Source: Desulfatitalea sp.
GTDB taxonomy: Bacteria; Desulfobacterota; Desulfobacteria; Desulfobacterales; Desulfosarcinaceae
Assembly: GCA_013041835.1 (NCBI GenBank)
Contig: JABDRH010000099.1
Location: 1 to 6,536 of the forward strand
Length of the DNA: 6,536 nt
Direction of reading: 5' to 3'
A program made the translations under genes and the position numbers. Positions within the stretch are counted from its first letter, which is position 1, and every line of letters starts with the position of its first letter. Of the stretch, positions 1 to 5,179 are shown one piece after another. The notes under the pieces are model-generated. The model ran no database searches and was not told the DNA's origin. It saw only the letters and a program-made list of their open reading frames with translations.

Positions 1-776
1 GTTCAGCCCCCAACCTGCAAAACATCCCCATCCGCACCGAGGAGGGGCGCGAAATCCGAAAGGCCTTCGTTCCCCGGCCGGGCTGGCACCTGCTCTCGGC
101 CGATTACTCCCAGATTGAACTGCGCATCCTGGCCCACTATGCCGACGACCCCATCCTCATCCAGTCCTTTGAACAGGACGAGGATATTCATGCCCGCACC
201 GCCGGCGAAGTATTCGGCGTTCCCCTTGCCCAGGTATCGGGTGAGTTGCGCCGGCAGGCCAAAGCCATCAATTTCGGCATCATGTACGGCATGAGCGCCT
301 ATGGCCTATCCCGTGAGCTGGGCATCAGCCCCAAAATGGCCCAGACCTACATCGACCAGTACTTAGACCGTTACAGCGGCATAAAAGCCTACATGGACCG
401 GACCATTGCCGAAGCGCGCGAACACCAGCGCATCAGCACCTTGCTCGGGCGCCTGCGGCTGTTGCCCGACATCAACAGTAAAAATCCCAATGTCCGCCAG
501 TTTGCCGAACGTATGGCCATCAACACGCCCATTCAGGGCACGGCCGCCGACCTGATCAAACTGGCCATGATTCGCGTGCATGCCCTGATCGGGGAAAAGC
601 GGCTAAATACCGCCATGTTGCTTTCGGTGCACGATGAAATTGTCTTCGAAGTGCCGCCCGATGAACTGGAGACCGTGCGCCAACTGGTACCCGAGGTCAT
701 GGAGGGGATTTGGCGGTTGAAGGTGCCGCTCAAGGTAAACGTGGCCTGGGGAGACAATTGGGCACAAGCGCATTAA
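1..776 (+). CDS. polA: DNA polymerase I, C-terminal polymerase domain (5' end outside window)
   Basis: The visible part is 257 residues of the palm and fingers of a family A DNA polymerase, which fills gaps in repair and replaces Okazaki primers. The reading frame is open from the left edge (first full codon at position 3), so the N-terminal exonuclease domains and thumb lie outside. Motif A (DYSQIELR) starts with the metal-binding Asp at 102-104, equivalent to E. coli D705. The O-helix (RRQAKAINFGIMYG, about 249-290) keeps the residues equivalent to R754, K758, F762 and Y766; Phe at the 762 position is the state that discriminates against dideoxynucleotides. Motif C (VHDE, 627-638) keeps the second catalytic Asp. 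The ending WGDNW plus a few residues is usual for PolA, so the C-terminus looks complete. A TTG at 246 is an internal codon, not a start. The TAA stop lies inside the left copy of an 18-bp repeat. The family call is very secure. Confidence 0.98.
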   Translation, partial: SAPNLQNIPIRTEEGREIRKAFVPRPGWHLLSADYSQIELRILAHYADDPILIQSFEQDEDIHARTAGEVFGVPLAQVSGELRRQAKAINFGIMYGMSAYGLSRELGISPKMAQTYIDQYLDRYSGIKAYMDRTIAEAREHQRISTLLGRLRLLPDINSKNPNVRQFAERMAINTPIQGTAADLIKLAMIRVHALIGEKRLNTAMLLSVHDEIVFEVPPDELETVRQLVPEVMEGIWRLKVPLKVNVAWGDNWAQAH

Positions 777-790
777 GGGCTCGCGCAAAA
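773..790 (+). repeat. 18-bp repeat, left copy (inverted relative to 2410-2427)
   Basis: TTAAGGGCTCGCGCAAAA occurs here and its exact reverse complement lies at 2410-2427, with all 18 bases matching. The left copy includes the polA stop codon. Homology stops at both ends of the 18 bases. Two such matches are unlikely by chance in 6.5 kb. They could be edges of a dispersed intergenic repeat family or remnants of an element's terminal inverted repeats; the sequence does not decide between these. Confidence 0.7.
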
Positions 791-820
791 CCAACTTCAC
801 ATTTTCATGCGCCGATTCAT

Positions 821-890
821 CTCACCCGACTGCGTTACAAAAATACAGAATATCTCGATATTCTTTAATTTTTGTGCCTTGCCGGGTGAG
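821..890. repeat. 70-bp compound palindrome in the polA-sppA spacer
   Basis: Three nested pairs of complementary arms share one centre. The outer arms are CTCACCCG (821-828) and CGGGTGAG (883-890). The middle arms are ACAAAAAT (837-844) and ATTTTTGT (868-875). The inner arms are AGAATATC (847-854) and GATATTCT (857-864), around a 2-base centre. Small unpaired bulges separate them. It has no U-tract directly after the outer arm, so it is not a classic intrinsic terminator, although it could reduce read-through from polA. A second AT palindrome (AAAAAAT at 904-910, ATTTTTT at 915-921) follows. A dispersed palindromic intergenic repeat is as likely as a gene-specific structure. Confidence 0.65.
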
Positions 891-946
891 CGCCTCAACA
901 CCTAAAAAATGTAAATTTTTTTGCCCGAACCCTAAGGATACTGATC

Positions 947-1939
947 ATGAAAACGCATAACAACCGACTGTTGATCTTTACCGCGATCCTCGCTTTGCTT
1001 TCGGCTTCGGCCTGCTCGCTGCCCAAGGTGACCCTGTTCGGCGGAACGGCCCAGCCGCTCCAGGAGATCACCCTACAGGGCAAAGAAAAAGGAAAGGTTC
1101 TGGTCCTGAATGTGGAAGGCATCATATCCAGCATGCCGCGCCGGCAATTCCTGCGCAGTGAACCGAGCATGGTACAGCAGGTGGCCGCCTATCTCAAACA
1201 CGCTGAAAAAGATCCCGACATCAAGGCCTTGTTGCTCAAGGTCGACTCGCCGGGCGGCTCGGTGACGGCCAGCGACATCATCTATCATGAAATCAGCGGC
1301 TACAAATCGCGCACCGGCGTTAAAGTCGTGGTGGCCATGATGAATGTGGCTGCCTCGGGGGGCTACTACATCTCCCTGCCGGCCGATCACATCATGTGCC
1401 ATCCCACCACCATCACCGGCTCCATCGGCGTGATCTTCATGCACACCGGCGTCAACGACTTGATGGACAAGGTGGGCGTTCGCATTGACATCAACAAGTC
1501 CGGCAAACAAAAGGATATGGGATCGCCATTTCGAAAGCCGACGCCCGAAGAAGAGGCCATATTTCAGGGACTGACCGACAATCTGGCCGACCGGTTTCTC
1601 GACCTGGTGGAACAGCATCGGCGGTTGGACCCCGAACAGCGCCGCCAGATTGAAACGGCGCGGGTCTATTTACCGGAAAAGGCCAAGGCCTTGGGATTGG
1701 TGGATCAGATCGGCTACCTGGACGATGCCATCGACAAAGCCAAGGCCCTGGCCGGTCTGCCCGGTGATGCCCGCGTAATCGCCTATCGCCGGCAGCCAAG
1801 GCCTAACGATACCATCTACAACCCAACCGCTGTTGCCCCCAGCGGCGACCTGACGGCCATGTTGCCCCTGATGGCCCCGTTATCCACCACCTGGGACGCG
1901 GATTTTTACTATATCTGGCCGGCCGCCATGGGGAGATGA
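947..1939 (+). CDS. sppA: Signal peptide peptidase SppA, short form (S49 family)
   Basis: This 330-residue serine protease of family S49 cleaves leftover signal peptides and other peptides at the periplasmic face of the inner membrane. The leader (residues 1-22) has a basic start and a hydrophobic core (LLIFTAILALLSA), and ends before Cys23 (SASAC), so it may be a lipoprotein rather than a simple membrane-anchored form; Ala at -3 is a weak lipobox match. The S49 core begins around residue 50. It contains the DSPGGSV loop (100-106), the nucleophile Ser137 in AASGGYY, the TGSIGV segment (157-162), and the general-base Lys189 in KQKDMGSPFR. The Ser-Lys spacing of 52 is the same as in the Bacillus short-form enzyme (Ser147/Lys199). 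Its length fits a single-domain SppA, not the duplicated E. coli type. AAGGA at 934-938 supports the ATG at 947. No clear promoter was recognised in the 170-base spacer. The residues after about 285 are not recognised. Confidence 0.94.
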   Translation: MKTHNNRLLIFTAILALLSASACSLPKVTLFGGTAQPLQEITLQGKEKGKVLVLNVEGIISSMPRRQFLRSEPSMVQQVAAYLKHAEKDPDIKALLLKVDSPGGSVTASDIIYHEISGYKSRTGVKVVVAMMNVAASGGYYISLPADHIMCHPTTITGSIGVIFMHTGVNDLMDKVGVRIDINKSGKQKDMGSPFRKPTPEEEAIFQGLTDNLADRFLDLVEQHRRLDPEQRRQIETARVYLPEKAKALGLVDQIGYLDDAIDKAKALAGLPGDARVIAYRRQPRPNDTIYNPTAVAPSGDLTAMLPLMAPLSTTWDADFYYIWPAAMGR

Positions 1940-1963
1940 CACACAAAGGATGCGTGTTCAAAT

Positions 1964-2081
1964 CTAAACATAATGTCGGTTCGATGTGGCCAAAAGCGGA
2001 TCTATTTTCCGCTCCTCGGGATGCACGCTGACCGCATAGCAATATGTTGGTGTCAACGAAGACGGCTGTCATAGATTTCAT
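1964..2081 (-). pseudogene. vapC: vapC toxin remnant, PIN domain N-terminus, frameshifted and truncated
   Basis: Read on the minus strand from ATG 2079-2081 (or 2070-2072), the product begins MTAVFVDTNILL. This is the beta-1 strand of a PIN-domain ribonuclease, with the first catalytic Asp in VDTN. Immediately afterwards the expected continuation (YAVSVHPEERK) is found only in another frame, consistent with loss of two bases in the Leu-Tyr codons near 2038-2045. That frame then meets a TAG at 1964-1966. Only about 38 codons remain of a family usually about 130-140 residues long, so the remaining acidic active-site residues are absent. In its own frame the ORF would run on antisense into sppA, with no PIN-like sequence. 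The gene cannot make an active VapC. The family call rests on a short but characteristic N-terminus and on the adjoining vapB. Confidence 0.75.
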
Positions 2082-2301
2082 CCCTTCGAACAGGACCCGC
2101 GGGCCCGGGTTGCGTCCTGACGTCCGCCGCCGTGAAAACCTATGCCAGGCGTCGCTGACGCTCGGCCCTCAGATCGTCCTCGCGATTGAGTGAGCGTAAA
2201 AAGTCCGCAACGAGCCTGCTGACGGAGGTGTTTCTTTCCGCCGCTTTACGTCGAGCGGCGGCATAAACTTGCTCATCCACACTAACGGTTATGTTTTTCA
2301 T
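2053..2301 (-). pseudogene. vapB: vapB antitoxin gene with an in-frame amber codon
   Basis: Starting at ATG 2299-2301, with GAGG at 2308-2311 six bases upstream, the frame reads MKNITVSVDEQVYAAARRKA and on through ERNTSVSRLVADFL. This is a ribbon-helix-helix DNA-binding domain of the VapB type that precedes PIN toxins. The frame is interrupted by TAG at 2140-2142 after 53 residues. Beyond it the same frame stays open for 28 more codons, ending in RRDEIYDSRLR and TGA at 2053-2055. A 'RDEIY' C-terminus is typical of this VapB group, where it wraps the VapC toxin, and the 82-codon total is a normal length. The frame overlaps the vapC start, as in working vapBC pairs. The product to 2140 would keep DNA binding but lose the toxin-neutralising tail. 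With a dead vapC next door, pseudogene is the simplest reading; a 53-residue orphan repressor or amber decoding are alternatives. Confidence 0.78.
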
Positions 2302-2363
2302 TGGGTACCTCATTTCTCACGGGCAAACCATGGCATTTTAAACAACAAATCATCACCGCAATA

Positions 2364-2378
2364 TCACAGTTTCTGTGA
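2364..2378. promoter_or_regulatory. 15-bp perfect palindrome, candidate vapBC operator
   Basis: TCACAG and CTGTGA flank a TTT centre, 62 bases upstream of the vapB ATG. Ribbon-helix-helix antitoxins repress their own promoter by binding short palindromes in this kind of position. A weak candidate -10 for vapB (TAAAAT on the minus strand, 2335-2340) lies between the palindrome and the start codon, without a convincing -35. The arms are arranged inside-out relative to the CRP consensus, so it is not a CRP site. Operator function is inferred. Confidence 0.4.
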
Positions 2379-2409
2379 CAAGCAAGGGTCTGTTCCCATC
2401 TCAAGCTAT

Positions 2410-2427
2410 TTTTGCGCGAGCCCTTAA
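2410..2427 (-). repeat. 18-bp repeat, right copy (inverted relative to 773-790)
   Basis: TTTTGCGCGAGCCCTTAA is the exact reverse complement of 773-790. Neither flank extends the match. The pair brackets sppA and the vapBC remnant, so the bracketed segment is about 1.65 kb. No transposase is present inside it. The right copy sits in the intergenic region upstream of the 2574 gene. Confidence 0.7.
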
Positions 2428-2573
2428 GTTCCGTATGAACCCACCCGATAATTTCTATAGGGGCGGGGGGTCCATATTTCGACCACGCACCATTGGCCAC
2501 ACCGCAGCCATGTGACGAAATTGCGTCCCGGAACCTCAAAAATCGCGATGATTCGCAATAGGGGAGAATAATC

Positions 2574-3374
2574 ATGCAGACAGCCATCGACACCAACACC
2601 GCGCTTGACTGGCAACCGCTTTCAGACGGCGGACAAGCCTCTTTTGAGGCGCAACGCACGGTTGCCGTCACTCTGAACAGCAGCAAACATCTGGACCTCA
2701 ACCTGGTTACGGCGCAAGGTGATAAAGTAACCATTTCCCTGGATGCCAAAGCAGCAGCCCTTTACGGAAAAGACGAAACACTGGCAGTGGATAATCAGGG
2801 ATTGAACTATCGGCAAACTGAAATCAGCATCAACCATCAAGAACGAGAGATGACCTTTACAGTAGAGGGCGACCTGAACCAGCAGGAGCTGCGAGACATT
2901 CGCACGATTCTTGGAACATTGGACAACATGATGAACCACCTGTTGGATGGACAGATAAAGCCCATGCTGGCGAAAGCTCGCAAGCTTGAAAACCTTGAGA
3001 CCATTGACGGCCTCGAAGCGCACATGTCGGTGGCGCGCAGCACTTTAGTGGCCCAACAAACGCAGATTTCGGCCGTGACCGAAGCGGCCGGCATTGCCGG
3101 ACCACCCGCTGTGCAACCGGCATCCTCACTTCAGATGCAGATGCAAGAAATGGCGGATGCCTCGGCCGACGAGATGGCACGCATCATCTCCTCAACCCGG
3201 TTGCCAATGAAACACCTGCGCAATGTGGTGGACCAACTGTTGAGTGGCCACCGGAAACAAATGGAGCGTATCGACACCATGGGGGGGCAGGTGGTTGATC
3301 AAATGGCTGAAACCCTGTGGCAAACGTTGTCCCAGCTCGAGACGGCGCCCTCGGCAAATGATCCATTTGCCTGA
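2574..3374 (+). CDS. Hypothetical protein, 266 residues, N-terminal beta-rich and C-terminal helical
   Basis: I do not recognise this gene with confidence. The start is well placed: AGGGGAG (2560-2566) lies seven bases before the ATG. There is no signal peptide or membrane segment, so the protein is probably cytoplasmic. Residues about 20-100 alternate polar and hydrophobic residues in strand-like patterns (TVAVTLNSS, DKVTISLDA, EMTFTVEGDL). A helical stretch follows from about 100, starting with NQQELRDIRTILGTLDNMM. A Pro/Ala/Gln/Met-rich linker covers about 175-192 (AGPPAVQPASSLQMQMQ). A second helical part runs to the end. The 'EGDLN..E..DI...L..LD.MM' pattern loosely recalls proteins annotated DUF5610 in flagellated proteobacteria, but this is a weak impression. 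A run of seven G at 3281-3287 lies in frame near the C-terminus. The gene stands alone, convergent with the small gene at 3447. Confidence 0.85.
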   Translation: MQTAIDTNTALDWQPLSDGGQASFEAQRTVAVTLNSSKHLDLNLVTAQGDKVTISLDAKAAALYGKDETLAVDNQGLNYRQTEISINHQEREMTFTVEGDLNQQELRDIRTILGTLDNMMNHLLDGQIKPMLAKARKLENLETIDGLEAHMSVARSTLVAQQTQISAVTEAAGIAGPPAVQPASSLQMQMQEMADASADEMARIISSTRLPMKHLRNVVDQLLSGHRKQMERIDTMGGQVVDQMAETLWQTLSQLETAPSANDPFA

Positions 3375-3446
3375 CCAGAGCAGCGCAATATCTAAGCTAT
3401 AACTATAGTTAATATCATATAACTATTATATATAATTGTATTTATA
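3375..3446. other. AT-rich spacer between convergent genes
   Basis: About 70 bases separate two convergent stop codons. From about 3388 they are almost entirely A/T and include the palindrome AACTATAGTT (3401-3410) and the run ATTATATATAAT (3424-3435). No GC-rich stem followed by a T-run is present, so a standard intrinsic terminator cannot be called, although shared termination of both genes here is plausible. Confidence 0.4.
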
Positions 3447-3620
3447 TTATTCTTCGATGCCGGTATTCTCACCCTTCTGCACGGTGGCTTCAATGGCATC
3501 GTAGATGGATTTAAAATTTTCAGCAAAATTATTGGGCGAAAGCCTGCCCACTTCAATGAACTTTACGGCGATCTCCTTGCTTGCCTTGAGGATCTGATCG
3601 TTTTTGCTTTCTTTGGCCAT
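3447..3620 (-). CDS. Small conserved-looking protein, 57 residues, MucR/Ros N-terminus-like
   Basis: On the minus strand, ATG 3618-3620 opens a 57-codon frame ending at TAA 3447-3449. The product begins MAKESKNDQILKASKEIAVK and is charged and almost entirely helical, with a turn at RLSPNNF and a second helix (AENFKSIYDAIEATV). The pattern 'helix, (V/L)SP, helix, I..V..A(I/L)' resembles the N-terminal oligomerisation half of MucR/Ros regulators, but the zinc-finger half is absent. This likeness is tentative. No signal peptide or membrane segment is seen. The ribosome binding site is poor (AGCGAG, about eight bases upstream). A well-formed promoter lies upstream at 3653-3682, which supports a real gene. 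It is divergent from queF and convergent with the 2574 gene. Confidence 0.72.
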   Translation of the reverse strand: MAKESKNDQILKASKEIAVKFIEVGRLSPNNFAENFKSIYDAIEATVQKGENTGIEE

Positions 3621-3652
3621 GGCGACTCGCTTTCTATTGTTAAAATTTTTAT

Positions 3653-3682
3653 TTTTTAATCAGCTATTTACAGTCTTGTCAA
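3653..3682 (-). promoter_or_regulatory. Candidate sigma-70 promoter for the 57-residue gene
   Basis: On the minus strand a perfect TTGACA (3677-3682) is followed after 18 bases by TAAAAA (3653-3658, four of six matches to TATAAT). The -10 lies 32 bases before the ATG in a very AT-rich segment, which would give a short leader. Confidence 0.5.
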
Positions 3683-3698
3683 GGAAGACCGGCAGGCT

Positions 3699-3715
3699 AA
3701 TCGTACGAGACGATT
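3699..3715. promoter_or_regulatory. Inverted repeat overlapping the queF -35 region
   Basis: AATCGT and ACGATT flank a five-base centre (ACGAG). The right arm overlaps the first two bases of the TTGACA box at 3714-3719, and the left arm lies 16 bases upstream of the divergent gene's -35 box. This position suits a repressor or activator site able to influence both genes. No known operator consensus was recognised. Confidence 0.35.
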
Positions 3716-3742
3716 GACAGCCGCTTGCCAATTCATTATCAT
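3714..3742 (+). promoter_or_regulatory. Candidate sigma-70 promoter for queF
   Basis: A perfect TTGACA (3714-3719), a 17-base spacer and TATCAT (3737-3742, five of six matches) form a near-consensus housekeeping promoter. Transcription should begin near 3749, leaving a leader of about 54 bases before the queF ATG. I looked for a preQ1 riboswitch in that leader and did not find the expected stem plus A-rich tail. Confidence 0.6.
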
Positions 3743-3802
3743 CCCGAAATTATTTAATGTACGTCCACAAATGACCTTAGGGTGCAGGAGGCTTTCGCAG
3801 AT

Positions 3803-4219
3803 ATGATCGACCCAACTTCTCAGCGGGTTCCTTATCCCATTGAAAAGATCGAAACCATTCGGTCGGATGTGTTGGCGTCCATTGATTATGCCTATGCCGG
3901 TCGGCGGCACATCGTCGTCACCATCCGCCAACCGGAGTTCTCTTCGGTATGCCCCATGACCGGCCTGCCCGATTTCGGCACCATCACGATCACCTACCAG
4001 CCGGATCAAAAGATCGTTGAACTCAAATCTTTAAAATTTTACCTGCTGCAATACCGCAACGTCGGTGTCTTCTACGAGCATGTGGTGAACCATATCCTGG
4101 ATCATCTCGTTGACGTTCTGGCCCCTTGCTGGATGAAGGTGCACGGTGAATTTACCGCCCGTGGCGGCATCAATACGCATGTGACGGCCTGCCACCCTGC
4201 TGAATCCCAATGCGCTTGA
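3803..4219 (+). CDS. queF: NADPH-dependent 7-cyano-7-deazaguanine reductase (preQ1 synthase), type I
   Basis: QueF reduces the nitrile preQ0 to the amine preQ1, the base later placed in tRNA anticodons and converted to queuosine; it is cytoplasmic and uses NADPH. The 138-residue length fits the short, single-domain type I (Bacillus-like) form. The nucleophile Cys50 and the proton donor Asp57 sit in SSVCPMTGLPDF. The family signature ELKSLKFYLLQYRN spans 73-86, and Glu92 follows in FYEH. The Cys-Asp and Cys-Glu spacings (7 and 42) equal those of B. subtilis C55, D62 and E97. Tyr91 takes the place of the Bacillus His96. The RGGI motif near the C-terminus is present. ATG 3803 is preferred because AGGAGG (3786-3791) lies 11 bases upstream; the in-frame GTG at 3782 would sit before that ribosome binding site. 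No other queuosine gene is in the window. Confidence 0.96.
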   Translation: MIDPTSQRVPYPIEKIETIRSDVLASIDYAYAGRRHIVVTIRQPEFSSVCPMTGLPDFGTITITYQPDQKIVELKSLKFYLLQYRNVGVFYEHVVNHILDHLVDVLAPCWMKVHGEFTARGGINTHVTACHPAESQCA

Positions 4220-4239
4220 TTAATGGAAGAGATCTGCTT

Positions 4240-5166
4240 ATGAACCGTTCACTCACCCTGTGGGGCGTGCTTGCCTGCGTCGCTGTGATCGGCATGGCTT
4301 GTGCCAAGCCGGTCAACATCCGCGGCGACCAACCTGCGGCCCTCACCGAAGTCGAAACAAGAGCCGATGCCTTTAACAAGAAAGCCGCCATCGGGCTCAA
4401 GTCCCAGATGAATACGATCATCGGTCATAAGGCGGAGGCGCTCATGATGCAGACCGTGATCACCGCGATCCGCAGCAAGGCACCTGACATCGACTTATTG
4501 ACGCCTGAGGATGAGCCGTTTCCCGCCTTCATGCAGGCGCCGGATCCATTTTCCACGCCGGATGACGTCTTTGCCGTAACGCAGCAGTCGCGCATGCAAG
4601 GTTTTCATTTTCTTCTGCAGACCACCATTGTCAATATCCGGCCCGAAGCCCGCCGCACGGGCGTCTGGTGGTTTCGTAAGGACCGCAAGTTTCTCACGTT
4701 GGTGGTGGCCGTGGATGCTTACGATACATTCTCGTCTGCCAAGGTTTTCAGCCAAGTGGAAGAAAAGACCATAAGAATCGACGATGCCGATTACACGGCC
4801 CTCCTTTCCCAAAATCAGCGGGTAATCGCCGAAGCGCAAGAAGCCATTGCGGACATGGCCGAGGATCTTGGCCGCGGAGCGGCTGCGGCTATGTCAAAGG
4901 CGGTTTGGATGGCCGCGGTGTCCGGCACAGACGGCACCCGCATTCAATTGGCAGTGGATCGTGGGGCGGGGCTGAATGTAGGCAGCCGCCTTACAGTATT
5001 TGAATTCCAACGCGTTCTGGAGGGCTTCGGCCGTCAACGCTTTTTGGTCCCAGGATACAAAGTGGCGGATATTCAGATCACCGCCGTGGGGGATCGAACG
5101 GCTGAAGCGGTGGCAACGGGGCAGGCGGATATTCGTGTGGGAGATATTGCCGTCGTGGTCAAATAG
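4240..5166 (+). CDS. Exported protein, probably a lipoprotein, with a possible FlgT-like C-terminal domain
   Basis: The 308-residue product has a signal peptide: Arg3, a hydrophobic core to about residue 19, then GMAC with Cys21. Lipid anchoring is possible, but Gly at -3 is a poor lipobox, and cleavage by signal peptidase I after ACA is an alternative. The start at 4240 is chosen because GGAAGAGA (4225-4232) lies seven bases upstream and the signal peptide then begins properly; the in-frame ATG at 4210 would overlap queF by ten bases. The middle part (about 55-190) is mixed strand and helix. The C-terminus (about 225-308) has repeated 'GxxVGSRLTVFE' and 'ADIRVGDIAVVV' strand-turn elements, like the SH3-like C-terminal domain of FlgT and related envelope proteins. 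That similarity is tentative and no function can be assigned. It follows queF by 20 bases and is probably transcribed with it. It converges on the acyl-CoA synthetase gene with 13 bases between stops. Confidence 0.86.
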   Translation: MNRSLTLWGVLACVAVIGMACAKPVNIRGDQPAALTEVETRADAFNKKAAIGLKSQMNTIIGHKAEALMMQTVITAIRSKAPDIDLLTPEDEPFPAFMQAPDPFSTPDDVFAVTQQSRMQGFHFLLQTTIVNIRPEARRTGVWWFRKDRKFLTLVVAVDAYDTFSSAKVFSQVEEKTIRIDDADYTALLSQNQRVIAEAQEAIADMAEDLGRGAAAAMSKAVWMAAVSGTDGTRIQLAVDRGAGLNVGSRLTVFEFQRVLEGFGRQRFLVPGYKVADIQITAVGDRTAEAVATGQADIRVGDIAVVVK

Positions 5167-5179
5167 ACTACAGCGGCGG

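Larger units (their letters stand above)
2302..2573. other. Intergenic region between vapB and the 2574 gene
   Basis: This 272-base spacer separates the divergent vapB remnant and the gene at 2574. It holds the vapB ribosome binding site, the 2364-2378 palindrome, the right copy of the 18-bp repeat (2410-2427), a G-rich run (GGGGCGGGGGG at about 2460-2470) and the ribosome binding site AGGGGAG (2560-2566). Open frames across it show no recognisable protein. No good sigma-70 or sigma-54 promoter for the downstream gene was found. Confidence 0.6.

Noticed and set aside
1073..1618. A 181-codon minus-strand frame inside sppA
   Set aside because: Its His/Asp/Gly-rich composition is typical of an antisense shadow of a GC-rich gene. 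The sppA strand carries the conserved catalytic motifs.
1803..2081. A 92-codon minus-strand frame that begins MKSMTAVFVDTNILL and runs antisense into sppA
   Set aside because: Only the first dozen or so residues look like VapC. The rest is the antisense of sppA plus a frame-shifted tail, so it is recorded as a vapC remnant ending at 1964.
2364..2378. A CRP or LexA site at the TCACAG-TTT-CTGTGA palindrome
   Set aside because: The half-sites are in the opposite arrangement to TGTGA-N6-TCACA and to CTGT-N8-ACAG.
2282..2749. A 155-codon minus-strand frame overlapping the vapB region and the start of the 2574 gene
   Set aside because: It is antisense to a gene with a good ribosome binding site, has no recognisable motif, and crosses the repeat and the palindrome. 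It is a shadow.
3281..3287. A seven-G run in the 2574 gene as a phase-variation tract
   Set aside because: It is short, lies near the 3' end, and the frame is intact on both sides. There is no evidence of length variation from one sequence.
3743..3802. A preQ1 riboswitch in the queF leader
   Set aside because: The leader is only about 54-60 bases and shows no clear small GC stem with an A-rich pseudoknot tail. A covariance search would be decisive.
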